Assembly (NCBI RefSeq): GCF_005869845.1
Contig: NZ_VAWF01000001.1
Span: 124,001 to 188,000, forward strand
Reading direction: 5' to 3'
DNA: 64,000 nt
From: Fodinibius saliphilus
Lineage (GTDB): Bacteria > Bacteroidota > Rhodothermia > Balneolales > Balneolaceae
Shown here: in pieces, positions 54,299 through 63,826 of the stretch
How the letters are laid out: each line of letters opens with the position of its first letter
Position numbering within the stretch: the first letter of the stretch is position 1
Made by a program: the position numbers and the translations under genes
Notes under the pieces: generated by a model
Seen by the model: the letters and a program-made list of their open reading frames with translations, nothing else
Database searches by the model: none
Told to the model about the DNA's origin: nothing

Positions 54299-55717
54299 TT
54301 ACATATTCATTTCTGGGTGGTCCGTTGAGTCTGTACGCACCTTATTTTGATTCATATCCCCACCACTCATATCCATCTTTGTTTCAGCAGATGTATCTGC
54401 CTGTTGGTCGAGCATTTTTTGGATTGCTTCCTGGAGTCGGCTTTCGCTATCAAACAGGAATTGAGCTGAGGTAACGATTTCTTCATCAGGGGTAAGGCCC
54501 GAAAGTATTTCAATTTCATTATTGTGTTTGCCGCCTTCCATGCCCAGCGTTACTTCGCGTGGGGCGAACGCTCCGTCTCCTTTAGCTACAAAGACGATAT
54601 TCCTTTTTCCCGTGCGTATGATTGCACTGTTCGGTACCACCGTAACATCTTTTTTGGGACGCGTTTGGATTTGGATATTGGCAAACATTCCAGGCTTTAA
54701 CTCAAGGTTTGGATTTGGGAATTCGAGCCGGAGTTGTACCGTACGCGTCTTTTCCTTGAGGGTGGGATAAATATATGATACGGTACCTCGGTAGGTTTTC
54801 CCCGGTTGATAAGACAATTGCATGCGGGCTTTCTGACCTTCTTTAACCCAGGGTATTTCATAGTCATATACACTTGCTTTTACCCAGACGGTTGAGAGGT
54901 CAGCAATTTTAAAAGCAGGGGTTCCTGCTTTTATATATTCCCCTTCTACTGCATTTTTGTGAAGCACTATACCTGAAGCCGGGGCTTCAAGGGTAATCGT
55001 TTTTTTTATTTTACCGGTCTTTTCCAGGTCGGCAATTTCAGAATCGGGGATATCCCAATATTTTAGCCGTTGTCGGGTGGCCTCAAGCAAACTATTGCCG
55101 CCTTTACGAATTGATTCAAAACTGCTGGAGGCTACTTTTTCGCGGGCCTTCAACGCCAGCAGATACTCGTGTTGTGTGGTGACTAACTCAGGGGAATAGA
55201 TGCTGTAGAGTGGCTGGCCACGCTGCACCATTTTGCCGGTGTAATCTACATGCAGCTGTTCTACCCATCCTGATATTTTTGGATTTACGTTATAGAGCTT
55301 TTGTTCGTCATAATCGACCTTTCCTACCGTGCTTACGGTAGTGGATAACTCTTTTTGTTGTACCATAGCAGTACGCACATTCATATTTTGAACCACAGTG
55401 GGATTTATTTTGACTACTCCTTCAGCACTGTTAGCCTCGTCGGCGTATACCGGTACCAGATCCATTCCCATTTTTGACTTGCCGGGCTTGTCATAGATTT
55501 CACTCGGATTCATCGGGGCCTGCCAGTACAGAACTTCACGATCTTTTTTGTTGGTTTTACTTTCTTCTGAGGGTGCCTGTGTATCTTTATGTTCCATCTG
55601 CTCGCTACTGATTGTTGCCTGTTTAGAAGGGTTTTTGGTTTGTATTCCAAGCCAATATCCTCCAAGGGAAAAGGAAACAATAAGGGTCAGGGAGATAAGT
55701 AAGTATTTCGTATTCAT
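54299..55717 (-). CDS. cusB: Copper/silver efflux adaptor CusB
   Basis: 472 residues from ATG 55717 (SD AAGGA); a TTG two codons earlier is a less likely start. N-terminal signal/anchor, then a metal-binding segment YWQAPMNPSEIYDKPGKSKM followed by GMDLVPVY, typical of CusB. Adaptor domains follow: lipoyl, hairpin, LEAPASGIVLHKNAVEGEYI, and beta-barrel. The Met- and His-containing C-terminus (MDMSGGDMNQN, HPEMNM) is a probable extra copper site. Confidence 0.93.
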   Translation of the reverse strand: MNTKYLLISLTLIVSFSLGGYWLGIQTKNPSKQATISSEQMEHKDTQAPSEESKTNKKDREVLYWQAPMNPSEIYDKPGKSKMGMDLVPVYADEANSAEGVVKINPTVVQNMNVRTAMVQQKELSTTVSTVGKVDYDEQKLYNVNPKISGWVEQLHVDYTGKMVQRGQPLYSIYSPELVTTQHEYLLALKAREKVASSSFESIRKGGNSLLEATRQRLKYWDIPDSEIADLEKTGKIKKTITLEAPASGIVLHKNAVEGEYIKAGTPAFKIADLSTVWVKASVYDYEIPWVKEGQKARMQLSYQPGKTYRGTVSYIYPTLKEKTRTVQLRLEFPNPNLELKPGMFANIQIQTRPKKDVTVVPNSAIIRTGKRNIVFVAKGDGAFAPREVTLGMEGGKHNNEIEILSGLTPDEEIVTSAQFLFDSESRLQEAIQKMLDQQADTSAETKMDMSGGDMNQNKVRTDSTDHPEMNM

Positions 55718-55752
55718 GATCAAGTTCCTTGGATGTTTGATATTGAAAAATG

Positions 55753-57036
55753 TTATAAGCCAGTACCGATAAGAGCTTCGAGTTCGGCTACCGTTTTGTG
55801 GTAGTCGGCCAGAAATCGGTGATAGTCCAGTTGGTACTGGAAAAGGGTAAGCTCGCTGTCAAGGAGTGAAAGAAAGTCTACTTTATTGTTTTGATAGCCG
55901 GCTAACGAGGATTCTAGTGACTCTTCCGCCTGGGGGATAATGCCTGTTTTATAGAGCTCAATCAGACGTCTACTTTTGTTAAGATTCGATAACGATTGCT
56001 GAAGCTTTTGTTCAACTGTATTGGTTATATTTTGATAGCGATATTCGATTGCAGATTTTGTGATCCGCTTCTCCTGCACTTTTTGGGCTTGTTTCTTTTT
56101 GTGAAAGAGAGGGAGTTTTAGATTGACCATCGCTGAGACAAAATCATAGCCTTTCATGCCGCTTTGTAAGTCATCGCGCTGTGTATAAGCGATACCTACC
56201 GAAAAATCGGGGTACCGGTTTTTGTGTGCTAAATCAATTTGCTGATCGCTTTTTTCTACTGTTGTTTCCCAAGCGGCCAACATTGGGTTAGTGCTGTCTG
56301 CCCTTTGTGTGAGTTCTCTCAGTGTTGTAGATAAAGTACTCATCGGAGGAGCTGTTGGTATACCGAGAGGGGCATCAGCCGGGATATTGATAAGTATATT
56401 AATTTTAGCTTGCGTCGCTGTCCTTTTTTGTTGGAGCTTAAGCTCGCGGTCAAGCATCTTGGAGAGGGTCACTTGGGCACGAAGTACATCCTGTTGCAAT
56501 CCTTTACCGACACCGTAACGGGTTTCGGCGATCTCCACAAATTTCCGGAGCAGCTCTTGGTTTTCAGTTACTGTTCTCAAAGCCTGATCTATGTAATAAA
56601 GATCGTAGTAAGCCTGCTTTGTCTGTTTTATGAGCTGGTTTTTCAGTTCTCGGTGTCGGTATCTGTTGATCTTCGAGTCACTTTCAGCAATTTTTCCCTT
56701 TAGGTTAAGTATTCCCGGAAAGGGGAAAGCCTGCATGAGACTAAGCTGTTTACCGGTCATGGGTTCTTGATCCAGGGCAAAACTATTAATCGGCAGATTC
56801 ATCATGTTCAAGCCTAGGGTAGGGTCAGGGAGTGCCTTTTGTTGAGATATACGCGTATTACTGGCTTTCCAATCCTCATAAGAGTATTGTAACTGCGGAT
56901 TTCGAGCTAATACTTTCTGTATTAATTCATCAAGGTTAAGTGTTGAATTGGCGACTTGAGCTGAACCGGAAACAGGCATCAATGTGAATAGAAACAGAGA
57001 TAATGTAATAATCTCAAATAAGTGCTTCGTTTTCAT
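55753..57036 (-). CDS. cusC: TolC-family outer-membrane channel (CusC-like)
   Basis: 427 residues with signal peptide ending SGSAQ. Two TolC repeats: NLDELIQKVLARNPQLQYSY and LRELTQRADSTNPMLAAWE; the C-terminal half has KVDFLSLLDSELTLFQYQLD. It completes the CusABC set and is the first pump gene in the operon. It precedes cusB by about 35 bases. Confidence 0.9.
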   Translation of the reverse strand: MKTKHLFEIITLSLFLFTLMPVSGSAQVANSTLNLDELIQKVLARNPQLQYSYEDWKASNTRISQQKALPDPTLGLNMMNLPINSFALDQEPMTGKQLSLMQAFPFPGILNLKGKIAESDSKINRYRHRELKNQLIKQTKQAYYDLYYIDQALRTVTENQELLRKFVEIAETRYGVGKGLQQDVLRAQVTLSKMLDRELKLQQKRTATQAKINILINIPADAPLGIPTAPPMSTLSTTLRELTQRADSTNPMLAAWETTVEKSDQQIDLAHKNRYPDFSVGIAYTQRDDLQSGMKGYDFVSAMVNLKLPLFHKKKQAQKVQEKRITKSAIEYRYQNITNTVEQKLQQSLSNLNKSRRLIELYKTGIIPQAEESLESSLAGYQNNKVDFLSLLDSELTLFQYQLDYHRFLADYHKTVAELEALIGTGL

Positions 57037-57188
57037 TGTATATAGGGGTATTATTTAGAAAAGTTGGTCTGTTACTGTTTATGCCTCAGTCTCTAAGAAG
57101 CATAGTGTTAGTCCATTAATCTTAAATTCTGGCCTAATAAATTGGCATAGAATGGCATCTAATTGCCATGAAAAAAGGGAGAAAGGAA

Positions 57189-57611
57189 TCAAATGATAAA
57201 CGTACCATTCAGGAGATAGATACTCCTTAGAACAGATGGTACTGATGAAATAAATTTGGGAATATTAATTTTTGAAATAGCAAGAACAAGCCCTTTGGGC
57301 AGGGTATAAATAGCTACTGACGGTAACTGGTGGCTTTGTGAATGGACAATTGCCGTCTCAGTAAGGCCATTTACAAACACATGATTACAGAGCTGATCGA
57401 AGGAGCAAGTTGTTTCGGAGACATTCCTTATAGAATTTTTACCACTGCAGCAGTTATCATATGTAACAGCAGTTGTTGTTGGGGAATCAAAGGCCATGCT
57501 GTCACATATTACCTTTGCTGATTCTACAGTTATGGGCAGTAAGATATTTGTTACAAAGGCAATCAGTAGTATTGCCGAGAATAGGCGATATGTGTGTTTC
57601 TTAGTTTTCAA
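57189..57611 (-). CDS. Secreted protein of unknown function upstream of cus operon
   Basis: 140 residues. Signal peptide ILLIAFVTNILLPITVES, five cysteines (VICDS, DNCCSG, TTCSFDQLCNH) and one His-rich motif (VHSQSHQ). The spacing suits a small disulfide-bonded or metal-binding periplasmic protein. It lies 150 bases upstream of cusC on the same strand and probably belongs to the same transcript. No family recognised. Confidence 0.55.
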   Translation of the reverse strand: MKTKKHTYRLFSAILLIAFVTNILLPITVESAKVICDSMAFDSPTTTAVTYDNCCSGKNSIRNVSETTCSFDQLCNHVFVNGLTETAIVHSQSHQLPSVAIYTLPKGLVLAISKINIPKFISSVPSVLRSIYLLNGTFII

Positions 57612-57921
57612 AGCTGGTAAAACATACTACTACAAAAAGTTTTTTGTTTTATTCTCTTCTAAGATACAAGATTAACCTTAAATGAAGCTTAAAAGAATTA
57701 CTATCGGGTATATAAAATGTAATTGGTGTAATGTGAAGAGTTATAAGAGATTCGTATTTACAATATAGGAACTTACAATATTACATATCAGTTTTAATAG
57801 TATATGACATGATATAGAATCGGCTAATTATTTAGTTCACTATTAAAAGGGGGGGTAGAAAAAGAAAGGTTTTGCAGATAATAGGCTAAATGAATATTGA
57901 TTATTCACTTAAAAGAATTAT
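57612..57921. other. Divergent intergenic region
   Basis: 310 AT-rich bases between the cus operon and the PAS kinase, presumably with divergent promoters. No structure or gene detected. Confidence 0.4.
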
Positions 57922-60114
57922 ATGGAATTACCATCATTATTATTTGAGCAGAATCCCAACCCTATGCTCGTTTTTGACACTGATACACTAGAAATTTTAG
58001 CAGTGAATGAAAGTGCTGTTAAGAAATATGGTTTTTCAGAAGAAGAGTTTATCCAGTTGACAATTGAGGATATAAGACCTCCCAAAGGCATCCCAAAACT
58101 ACGTGAAAAGCTGGATGAGCTGGATAACAAATTCGATATGCTTGATATCGGGACCTTCCGTCACCGTACTAAAGATGGTAAAATGTTGTATGTGCAGCTT
58201 GCTGTTCAGGAGTTTTCTGTAAAGGGTCGTAATGCTTATATCGTTCATATTCATGATATCACCGAAACCGTTAGACTCAAGAAAGAAGTTGATGAGGCAT
58301 ACCGCGAACAGCAATATCATATCGAAAATAACCCGTTGGCAATGGTTAAATACGATCGTAATTTCAGGGTTATTGAATGGTCTAAAAGGGCAGAAGAAAA
58401 AACCGGTTATACCAAAGAGGAAGTATTGGGTACATCCACATTTGATATCCCGCTTTTTGAAGGTGATGAAGTCGATAAAATAAAGAAACGGATGCTTGCT
58501 CTTTCAAAAGGGGAAAAAAATAAAGATCGTTTTGAAACCAAGATCCGACTTAAAAATGGAGAAATAATGGAAGTACTAGTACATGCTTCCGCGTTACGGA
58601 ATAAAGAAAATGATTTGAAATCAGTGTTGGCGTTTATTGAAAATATCAGTGTCAGAAAAGAGTATGAGCGTGAGTTATTGAAGCGGGAAATGAAATATCA
58701 CCGTTTATTTGAAGATGCCAATGATGGAATTGTTTTGTTGGATGGAAATACGTTCATCGATTGTAATCAACGGGCTACTGAAATATTTGGCAGGGATAAA
58801 CAAGATATTATCGGCAACACACCGTTCGACTTTTCGCCTGAATACCAACCTGATGGGTCATTGTCAGAAGAAAAGGCAAAGAAACGATTTAAGCAGGTAA
58901 GAAAAGGTTCACCGCAGGTTTTTGAATGGGTACACCTTCGAAAAAATGGTGAGGAAGAGCACGAAATCACAGTACAGGTAAGCCTTAATACTATAGAACT
59001 AGATGATAATGATTATGTACAGGCTATTGTACGTGACTTAACTGATAAAAAAAGAACCCAGAAAAAGCTGACCCTTAGCAATAATCTGCTTGAAAGTTTA
59101 TTTATTGATGCTCCTGTAGCAATAGTAATGGTGAATACCGAAGGGCAGGTAGAAAGAATAAATAAAAGTTTTGAAGATTTGTTCGGGTATTCTGAGCAGG
59201 AACTCTTGGGAGAAGACTTGTTGAAGCATAATTTGCCGGCAGAACGATATGATGAAATTCAGCAGATCTATGAATCAGTCTTTTCTGGTGGTAACAACCC
59301 ATCCAAATACTATGAAGCCCAGCGTATTACCAAAGATGGAGAAGAAAAGGATCTACTTGTAGGGGCAGTACCGGTAGTTATAGATAAGGAATTGATCGGT
59401 GCTTTTAAGATCTATATTGACATTACAGATCTCAGAAAAACAGAGGAGAAATTGCAAAACTCTCTGCAAGAGAAAAAGACTCTACTGTCGGAAGTACATC
59501 ATCGGGTAAAAAATAATTTGGCTGTTATTTCGGGCCTGTTACTGTTGGAAGCAATGAACTGGAATGAGCAGAGCGAGGTGCATAAAGCTCTGTTGCAGAG
59601 TAAGCATCGTATTCACTCGATGGCCCAAATTCATGAGTTGCTTTATGAATCCAATGACTTTACAACGGTACAATTGCAAAACTACATTGACAAGTTAGTG
59701 AAAACGGTTCATGATAGTATGCAGGGAGTAGAGAAGGGTGTGGAGTTAGATATCGATTATGATGATATATACTTGAATATTAACCAAGCTATGCCTTGTG
59801 CGCTCATTATTAATGAATTGGTAACGAATGCTTTTAAATATGCCTTCGATAAAGAAAGTGAAAATAAGCTGTCGGTTTCTTTTAGAGAGGAAAGTGAAAC
59901 TATTACCATTGAAATTAGGGACAATGGTCCTGGCCTTCCGGATCAGTTTGAAAAAATGGCAAAAGATTCATTAGGACATAAATTAGTCAAGCAACTGGTT
60001 AAGCAACTGGATGGAGATATAACGGTTCAGAGTAGTGATGGAATGGGGACCACCTATAAAATAACATTTGAGAGAAAGGTAAAGAAAGGATCTTCAAGTA
60101 ATATTATTGAGTAA
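57922..60114 (+). CDS. Multi-PAS histidine kinase (HisKA_2 type)
   Basis: 730 residues and no membrane segment, so cytoplasmic. Four PAS domains (about 5-115, 130-250, 255-370, 380-505), the second and fourth with PAC tails, then a HisKA_2 domain: EVHHRVKNNLAVISGLLLLE (His about 523), and HATPase with NELVTNAFKYAF, DNGPGLP and KLVKQLVKQLDGDITV. This kinase class (HWE/HisKA_2) often lacks a membrane partner and responds to redox, light or small ligands. No response regulator is adjacent. Ligand unknown. Confidence 0.9.
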   Translation: MELPSLLFEQNPNPMLVFDTDTLEILAVNESAVKKYGFSEEEFIQLTIEDIRPPKGIPKLREKLDELDNKFDMLDIGTFRHRTKDGKMLYVQLAVQEFSVKGRNAYIVHIHDITETVRLKKEVDEAYREQQYHIENNPLAMVKYDRNFRVIEWSKRAEEKTGYTKEEVLGTSTFDIPLFEGDEVDKIKKRMLALSKGEKNKDRFETKIRLKNGEIMEVLVHASALRNKENDLKSVLAFIENISVRKEYERELLKREMKYHRLFEDANDGIVLLDGNTFIDCNQRATEIFGRDKQDIIGNTPFDFSPEYQPDGSLSEEKAKKRFKQVRKGSPQVFEWVHLRKNGEEEHEITVQVSLNTIELDDNDYVQAIVRDLTDKKRTQKKLTLSNNLLESLFIDAPVAIVMVNTEGQVERINKSFEDLFGYSEQELLGEDLLKHNLPAERYDEIQQIYESVFSGGNNPSKYYEAQRITKDGEEKDLLVGAVPVVIDKELIGAFKIYIDITDLRKTEEKLQNSLQEKKTLLSEVHHRVKNNLAVISGLLLLEAMNWNEQSEVHKALLQSKHRIHSMAQIHELLYESNDFTTVQLQNYIDKLVKTVHDSMQGVEKGVELDIDYDDIYLNINQAMPCALIINELVTNAFKYAFDKESENKLSVSFREESETITIEIRDNGPGLPDQFEKMAKDSLGHKLVKQLVKQLDGDITVQSSDGMGTTYKITFERKVKKGSSSNIIE

Positions 60115-60189
60115 CAAGGATAATACAGAACTCTTGTTTGTAAAGTTTATTTTGGTTGTTTTGTTGTGTTGAGGCAGGGATGGGGTCTA
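60115..60189. other. Intergenic region after the PAS kinase
   Basis: No gene. Weak T-rich stretch only. Confidence 0.3.
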
Positions 60190-60399
60190 TAGAACCAAAG
60201 CACGCAGCAATTCTCGTCTTAAAGTTTTAAAACTGTATCACAATTGAGGCATTTCCAGAAAAGCTGGAAGGTATTTTGGCAAACAGCCTTATCGGAGGCA
60301 TATCCACATTCAGGCAAGCAAATAAGTTGAATGTAAAGTGATGTTGGATTGGGAGCAGTTATTTTTCTCTTGCTAACGGGTTTTGCATTCTCCTTCTAA
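60190..60399 (-). pseudogene. Decayed GDCCV-type zinc-ribbon protein gene
   Basis: Minus-strand frame encodes LICLPECGYASDKAVCQNTF, then QLFWKCLNCDTVLKL, and stops (60219); after the stop the residues DENCCVLWFY follow in frame. The pattern CxxCG ... CQxF..ECxNCKT ... GDCCVFCSYG is that of a small zinc-binding protein common beside mercury and copper resistance genes. The stop and the loss of GDCC-to-NCC residues mark it as inactive. It lies downstream of the HMA gene. Confidence 0.55.
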
Positions 60400-60449
60400 T
60401 GCATATAAAATGGGATAGGCTCCAACTGCCCCCTCTCCTGAATGGGATC

Positions 60450-60477
60450 AAAAAAGGGTTCTTGGGATATCTCCCAA
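60450..60477 (-). terminator. Rho-independent terminator of the cop operon
   Basis: TTGGGA / TCCCAA (60462-60467 with 60472-60477), 4-base loop, and TTTTTT (60450-60455) on the minus strand. 10 bases after the HMA gene. Confidence 0.65.
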
Positions 60478-60486
60478 TGTAAATAT

Positions 60487-60696
60487 TTATTTTTCTGCTG
60501 TATAATCTGCTTTAGCCAGAGCTTCTTTAAAAGTATCAAAGGATGTTTGATCAGAATTATAAAATACTTTTGCAGATTTATTGTCGATCGATACAGTAGC
60601 TTGTTCTACACCTTCCAGTTTTTCTAAAATTTCAGCGGAGCGGTTAGCGCATCCTTCGCAGTGTAAATCAGGGATCTCAAATGTTAGTTCTTCCAT
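60487..60696 (-). CDS. copZ: Heavy-metal-associated (HMA) copper chaperone
   Basis: 69 residues, one HMA domain. The motif is LHCEGCANR with CxxC; the rest follows the beta-alpha-beta-beta-alpha-beta pattern (VEQATVSIDNKSAKVFYNSD). Carries Cu(I) in the cytosol, likely to a P-type ATPase not in this window. Its partner genes upstream encode copper resistance. The motif CEGC instead of the usual CxxC with Met before it is normal. Confidence 0.9.
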   Translation of the reverse strand: MEELTFEIPDLHCEGCANRSAEILEKLEGVEQATVSIDNKSAKVFYNSDQTSFDTFKEALAKADYTAEK

Positions 60697-60798
60697 ATCG
60701 CAAAAGTAGAAATCTTAAAATGTTAGCTTTTGATTTTTGTTATGACAAAATAAGGAAAAGTATGTGTTATCTCCTCCGGAATTTACAAATGTAGTCAA

Positions 60799-60827
60799 AA
60801 GCTCCCGGTTTAAGAGACGGGAAGCTT
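60799..60827 (-). terminator. Possible terminator between the NTF2-like and HMA genes
   Basis: AAGCTTCCCG / CGGGAGCTT (60818-60827 with 60799-60807), one bulge; only a short T-run. May attenuate transcription into the HMA gene. Confidence 0.4.
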
Positions 60828-60851
60828 AAAATTCTGTTTGATTAATTTAAA

Positions 60852-61316
60852 TCATTGCCGGGCTTGGCGCGATGACCAATGGACAGCCGAAATTTTCCAA
60901 CCGCTATCCGTTTTGACCAAAACGGCAAGTTCGGCCGACCGAAGATCCATTTCCCGGTCGTTGTAAGAACCCTTTATACTACTGACCGTTGATACCCAAG
61001 CGGTATTTTCGGTTGAGTTAACTTTGCGAGACATAACCTTCACATCCATAGCACTTAGAAATTTCCCGTCGGAATGGAAGTGGTGTGAGAGGTACTCTTC
61101 TTTGGTTTCAATTCCGCCACCTTCCAGGATACGGGCATCTTCTGTTAACAAACTGGATGCTTCATCCTGATTATTATTAATAATAGCTGATTTAAAATCA
61201 TCTAAAATCGGGACAAAGGTTTCTTGGACGTTTGCGATGGGTTCATCACCATTTTGAGCAATGGCAGTACTAATGGAAAGAAGTACGAATAGTATTACAG
61301 TGTTTAATATTTTCAT
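60852..61316 (-). CDS. Secreted NTF2-like (SnoaL/DUF4440) protein
   Basis: 154 residues. Signal peptide ends IAQNG. NTF2-like fold pattern: FKSAIINNNQDEASSLLTED, ... SHHFHSDGKFLSAMD, WVSTVSSIKGSYND, and C-terminal WKISAVHWSSRQ. His-rich strand (SHHFHSDG) could bind metal. Part of the copper operon by position and strand. Function unknown. Confidence 0.75.
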   Translation of the reverse strand: MKILNTVILFVLLSISTAIAQNGDEPIANVQETFVPILDDFKSAIINNNQDEASSLLTEDARILEGGGIETKEEYLSHHFHSDGKFLSAMDVKVMSRKVNSTENTAWVSTVSSIKGSYNDREMDLRSAELAVLVKTDSGWKISAVHWSSRQARQ

Positions 61317-61406
61317 AGGGACTATGTATTAAATATTGTGAGTTTAGAGATTTATGATCAGTTTTAAGCCAATAATTTTATCCTCAATTCCTAAATTAAG
61401 TGTTGG

Positions 61407-61868
61407 TTATTTCGATTGACGGGCATTCATTTTTACCCAGCGGTTGTATGTTCTATCATCCCAGAGACTTTGGAAGTAGGCAATTACGGCCACTTTCTCT
61501 TCCCTGTTAAGTTTATCTCCAAAATCAGGCATGGTACCGCCTACCGGTTTGCCGCCTTGATTAATGGTACGCATTAAAACTTTGAAAGGATGATGCCAGG
61601 TATGTGCAGAGCCATTCAGCGGGGGAGGAGGAAAGGAACCGTCAGCATTACGCTTTTTCCAGTTTTCAACAATTCCCTGACCGCGTGTTCCGTGGCATTG
61701 GGCACAGTTATTGGTAAATACCTGTTTGCCCAACTTGTACTGTTTTTGGGTAAACCAGCGTCCCTCAACAGTCTCTTTGGGGGGTGATTTATCTGAACTG
61801 TTACAGCTTATTATGAGAAAGCCGGGAACTAGGAATAAGAGTACAATGACAGAAAGTATTTTCTGCAT
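61407..61868 (-). CDS. Lipid-anchored cytochrome c
   Basis: 153 residues, lipobox LIISC, and one heme motif CAQCHGTRGQG (about residue 55) with the axial Met in GGTMPDFG. One heme, class I. Could transfer electrons to or from the periplasmic multicopper oxidase. 8 bases after the DUF2231 gene, so coupled. Confidence 0.85.
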   Translation of the reverse strand: MQKILSVIVLLFLVPGFLIISCNSSDKSPPKETVEGRWFTQKQYKLGKQVFTNNCAQCHGTRGQGIVENWKKRNADGSFPPPPLNGSAHTWHHPFKVLMRTINQGGKPVGGTMPDFGDKLNREEKVAVIAYFQSLWDDRTYNRWVKMNARQSK

Positions 61869-61876
61869 AAAATCAG

Positions 61877-62944
61877 TTAAAGCTGTGTTACAATCATTTT
61901 ATCAATAAGGATACTACCTTGTCCGTCAATTTTGAGCCCTATTTTCCCTGGATCAGGAGCATCACCGTGTCCATGTACCGCCATCTCTTTATTGATATAG
62001 GCTCTAAAGTGAGTACCGTTGCCCACTGTACGGATAAAAAGCATACCTGTAGCTGAATACGGTTCTTTGGCAAATACTTTTTTGGATCCATCCTCGACTC
62101 GTCCCTGAGAAATGATACCCTCTGTATTTAAAGTAACATAATCATAATTATCTATATCCTGAACATGATTAACGAGTGAGAGTGAACCTTCAAAGCCAGA
62201 TAAGTCGAGATAGTAATCGACTTGTACATTTTGAAAGCTACTTTTTTCTACAAGAAAGTTTGGTTTTTCACCGCTTGTTAACTTCAGCATATAGTTCTCA
62301 CTGTCCGAAACCATGAAAGGGTTAAGGTCTGAGGGCGTACCTTCCAGCCACTGGAAATGAGAAAGCAATGTACTTACGCCTTTTGAGCCCATTTCCCAGC
62401 TCCAGCTTCCAGTGTCTTTTTGGATGAAAGTAGATTTACCCTTACTAAGACTATCTGTATAGGCGGAAGCAGATTCTTTCTGTTGGATTAGCTGTCCTGT
62501 CCCCACACCATAACCAAAAACCATTTTTGCCCCTTGATCGCCTGTTTTGTAGAGAAAAAAGATGCCCGGCAGTACGGTAATAAAAGCGATAATCCGTATT
62601 ATCTTTTGATTCATCAGCTTGAGATAGTGAAAAAGTATACGCAGAAACAAGTAGGCACCTAAAAACCACATGGTCCACCAAGCCCAGTCGGCATGATTGT
62701 TCAACACCGTTTGTGAATCTGCGGGTATAAAAACACTGTCGGCTGCGATATTACCAGAATAATAAGCTGCAATTACAGATAGGATGCCAATACCATACAG
62801 TATTGTTGATTTCATTTCATCCCACCAATCGTTGGATAGTAAAAAGCTCATAATATTCATTAATACAGCCAGTAGGATGATGCCGATCGGCAGGTGAACA
62901 ATAAGAGGATGAATATTTGGGGCCCATTCGGGAATTAAGCTCAT
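61877..62944 (-). CDS. DUF2231 membrane protein with C-terminal jellyroll-like domain
   Basis: 355 residues. N-terminal half has four membrane helices and the DUF2231 signature (HPLIVHLPIGIILLAVLMN, then SVIAAYYSGNIA). C-terminal 190 residues are a periplasmic beta domain (NFLVEKSSFQNVQVDYYLDL, LFIRTVGNGTHFRAYINKE) of laminin-G/DUF1080 type. The His motif of DUF2231 could bind heme or metal. Between copB and a cytochrome c in a copper operon. The fusion is uncommon. Confidence 0.75.
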   Translation of the reverse strand: MSLIPEWAPNIHPLIVHLPIGIILLAVLMNIMSFLLSNDWWDEMKSTILYGIGILSVIAAYYSGNIAADSVFIPADSQTVLNNHADWAWWTMWFLGAYLFLRILFHYLKLMNQKIIRIIAFITVLPGIFFLYKTGDQGAKMVFGYGVGTGQLIQQKESASAYTDSLSKGKSTFIQKDTGSWSWEMGSKGVSTLLSHFQWLEGTPSDLNPFMVSDSENYMLKLTSGEKPNFLVEKSSFQNVQVDYYLDLSGFEGSLSLVNHVQDIDNYDYVTLNTEGIISQGRVEDGSKKVFAKEPYSATGMLFIRTVGNGTHFRAYINKEMAVHGHGDAPDPGKIGLKIDGQGSILIDKMIVTQL

Positions 62945-63022
62945 GATACTAAGTTATTTTATTTTTATGCGTTTTCCTCACGGTATAAATCGTATTCATC
63001 AAGGGTATAATAACTAGAAAGT

Positions 63023-63769
63023 TTAAAACCACATACGCAGACCGCCTAGCAGGCTTAGGCTGCTAGGGTCGTTGTACATATCGGCTGTTTTTCCGAACTT
63101 ACGTTCCCAATTGACGCCGATATATGGAGCAAATTCCCGTTCTATCTCATATCGTAATCGAAAGCCTAACTCAATATCATTAATGCCAGAGCCAATGCCA
63201 TATTCTGGGACATCCTGGAAGGCTACGGATGTTTCAATGAGCGGTTGCCCGATGAGTCGTTGAGTGATTGGCAGATCGTACTCGGCTTCAAAGGAAGCAG
63301 AGATATCACCTTTCTCGCTAATAAACAGCCCCCCGTCTACCTCAAAAAAGTATGGTGCCATGCCTTGAAAACCAATAACGGCAAAACCGCGCGACAGGTT
63401 TTCATTGCCTTCATAGATTAGGTCATATCGTATGCCTGCCTGCAGATCAAAGTAGCGCGATATTGCCCTGCTGTACAGTCCCTGGAATTCTAGTTCGGTT
63501 TCATCGTGGGTAGTAACGATTTCTCCGTCAGATTTAAACCAAAACTTATGTAGATCTTTACCTATATAGCCTTGAACTTCCCACATAACGGGGTTAGGGC
63601 CCGGCATACTTTGGTATTCAAGTTTATCAGCTATGATATAAGTATACGTTTTGTTATCCATCAGCAGATCATTGCTGAATTCCGGGGCCTTTTGGGCTAC
63701 AGCTGTATTATTGCTCATAAACAATATCATTAGAAATACAGCAGAAAGAAATTTACTTAGTTGTCGCAT
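63023..63769 (-). CDS. copB: Copper resistance outer-membrane protein CopB
   Basis: 248 residues from ATG 63769 (MRQLSKFLSAVFLM); an ATG eight codons upstream (63793) is an alternative. Signal peptide to TAVAQK. Beta-barrel features: alternating strands, YIGKDLHKFWFKSDGEIV, DLQAGIRYDL, and APYIGVNWERKFGKTAD, with C-terminal aromatic LLGGLRMWF. Partner of CopA, 33-57 bases downstream of it. The Met/His-rich N-terminal region of other CopB is much reduced here. Confidence 0.9.
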   Translation of the reverse strand: MRQLSKFLSAVFLMILFMSNNTAVAQKAPEFSNDLLMDNKTYTYIIADKLEYQSMPGPNPVMWEVQGYIGKDLHKFWFKSDGEIVTTHDETELEFQGLYSRAISRYFDLQAGIRYDLIYEGNENLSRGFAVIGFQGMAPYFFEVDGGLFISEKGDISASFEAEYDLPITQRLIGQPLIETSVAFQDVPEYGIGSGINDIELGFRLRYEIEREFAPYIGVNWERKFGKTADMYNDPSSLSLLGGLRMWF

Positions 63770-63826
63770 TATAGTAACTCTTCTCGGTTTCATAATTGGG
63801 TTAAAAACTATTGCTGACTGCCAGTA

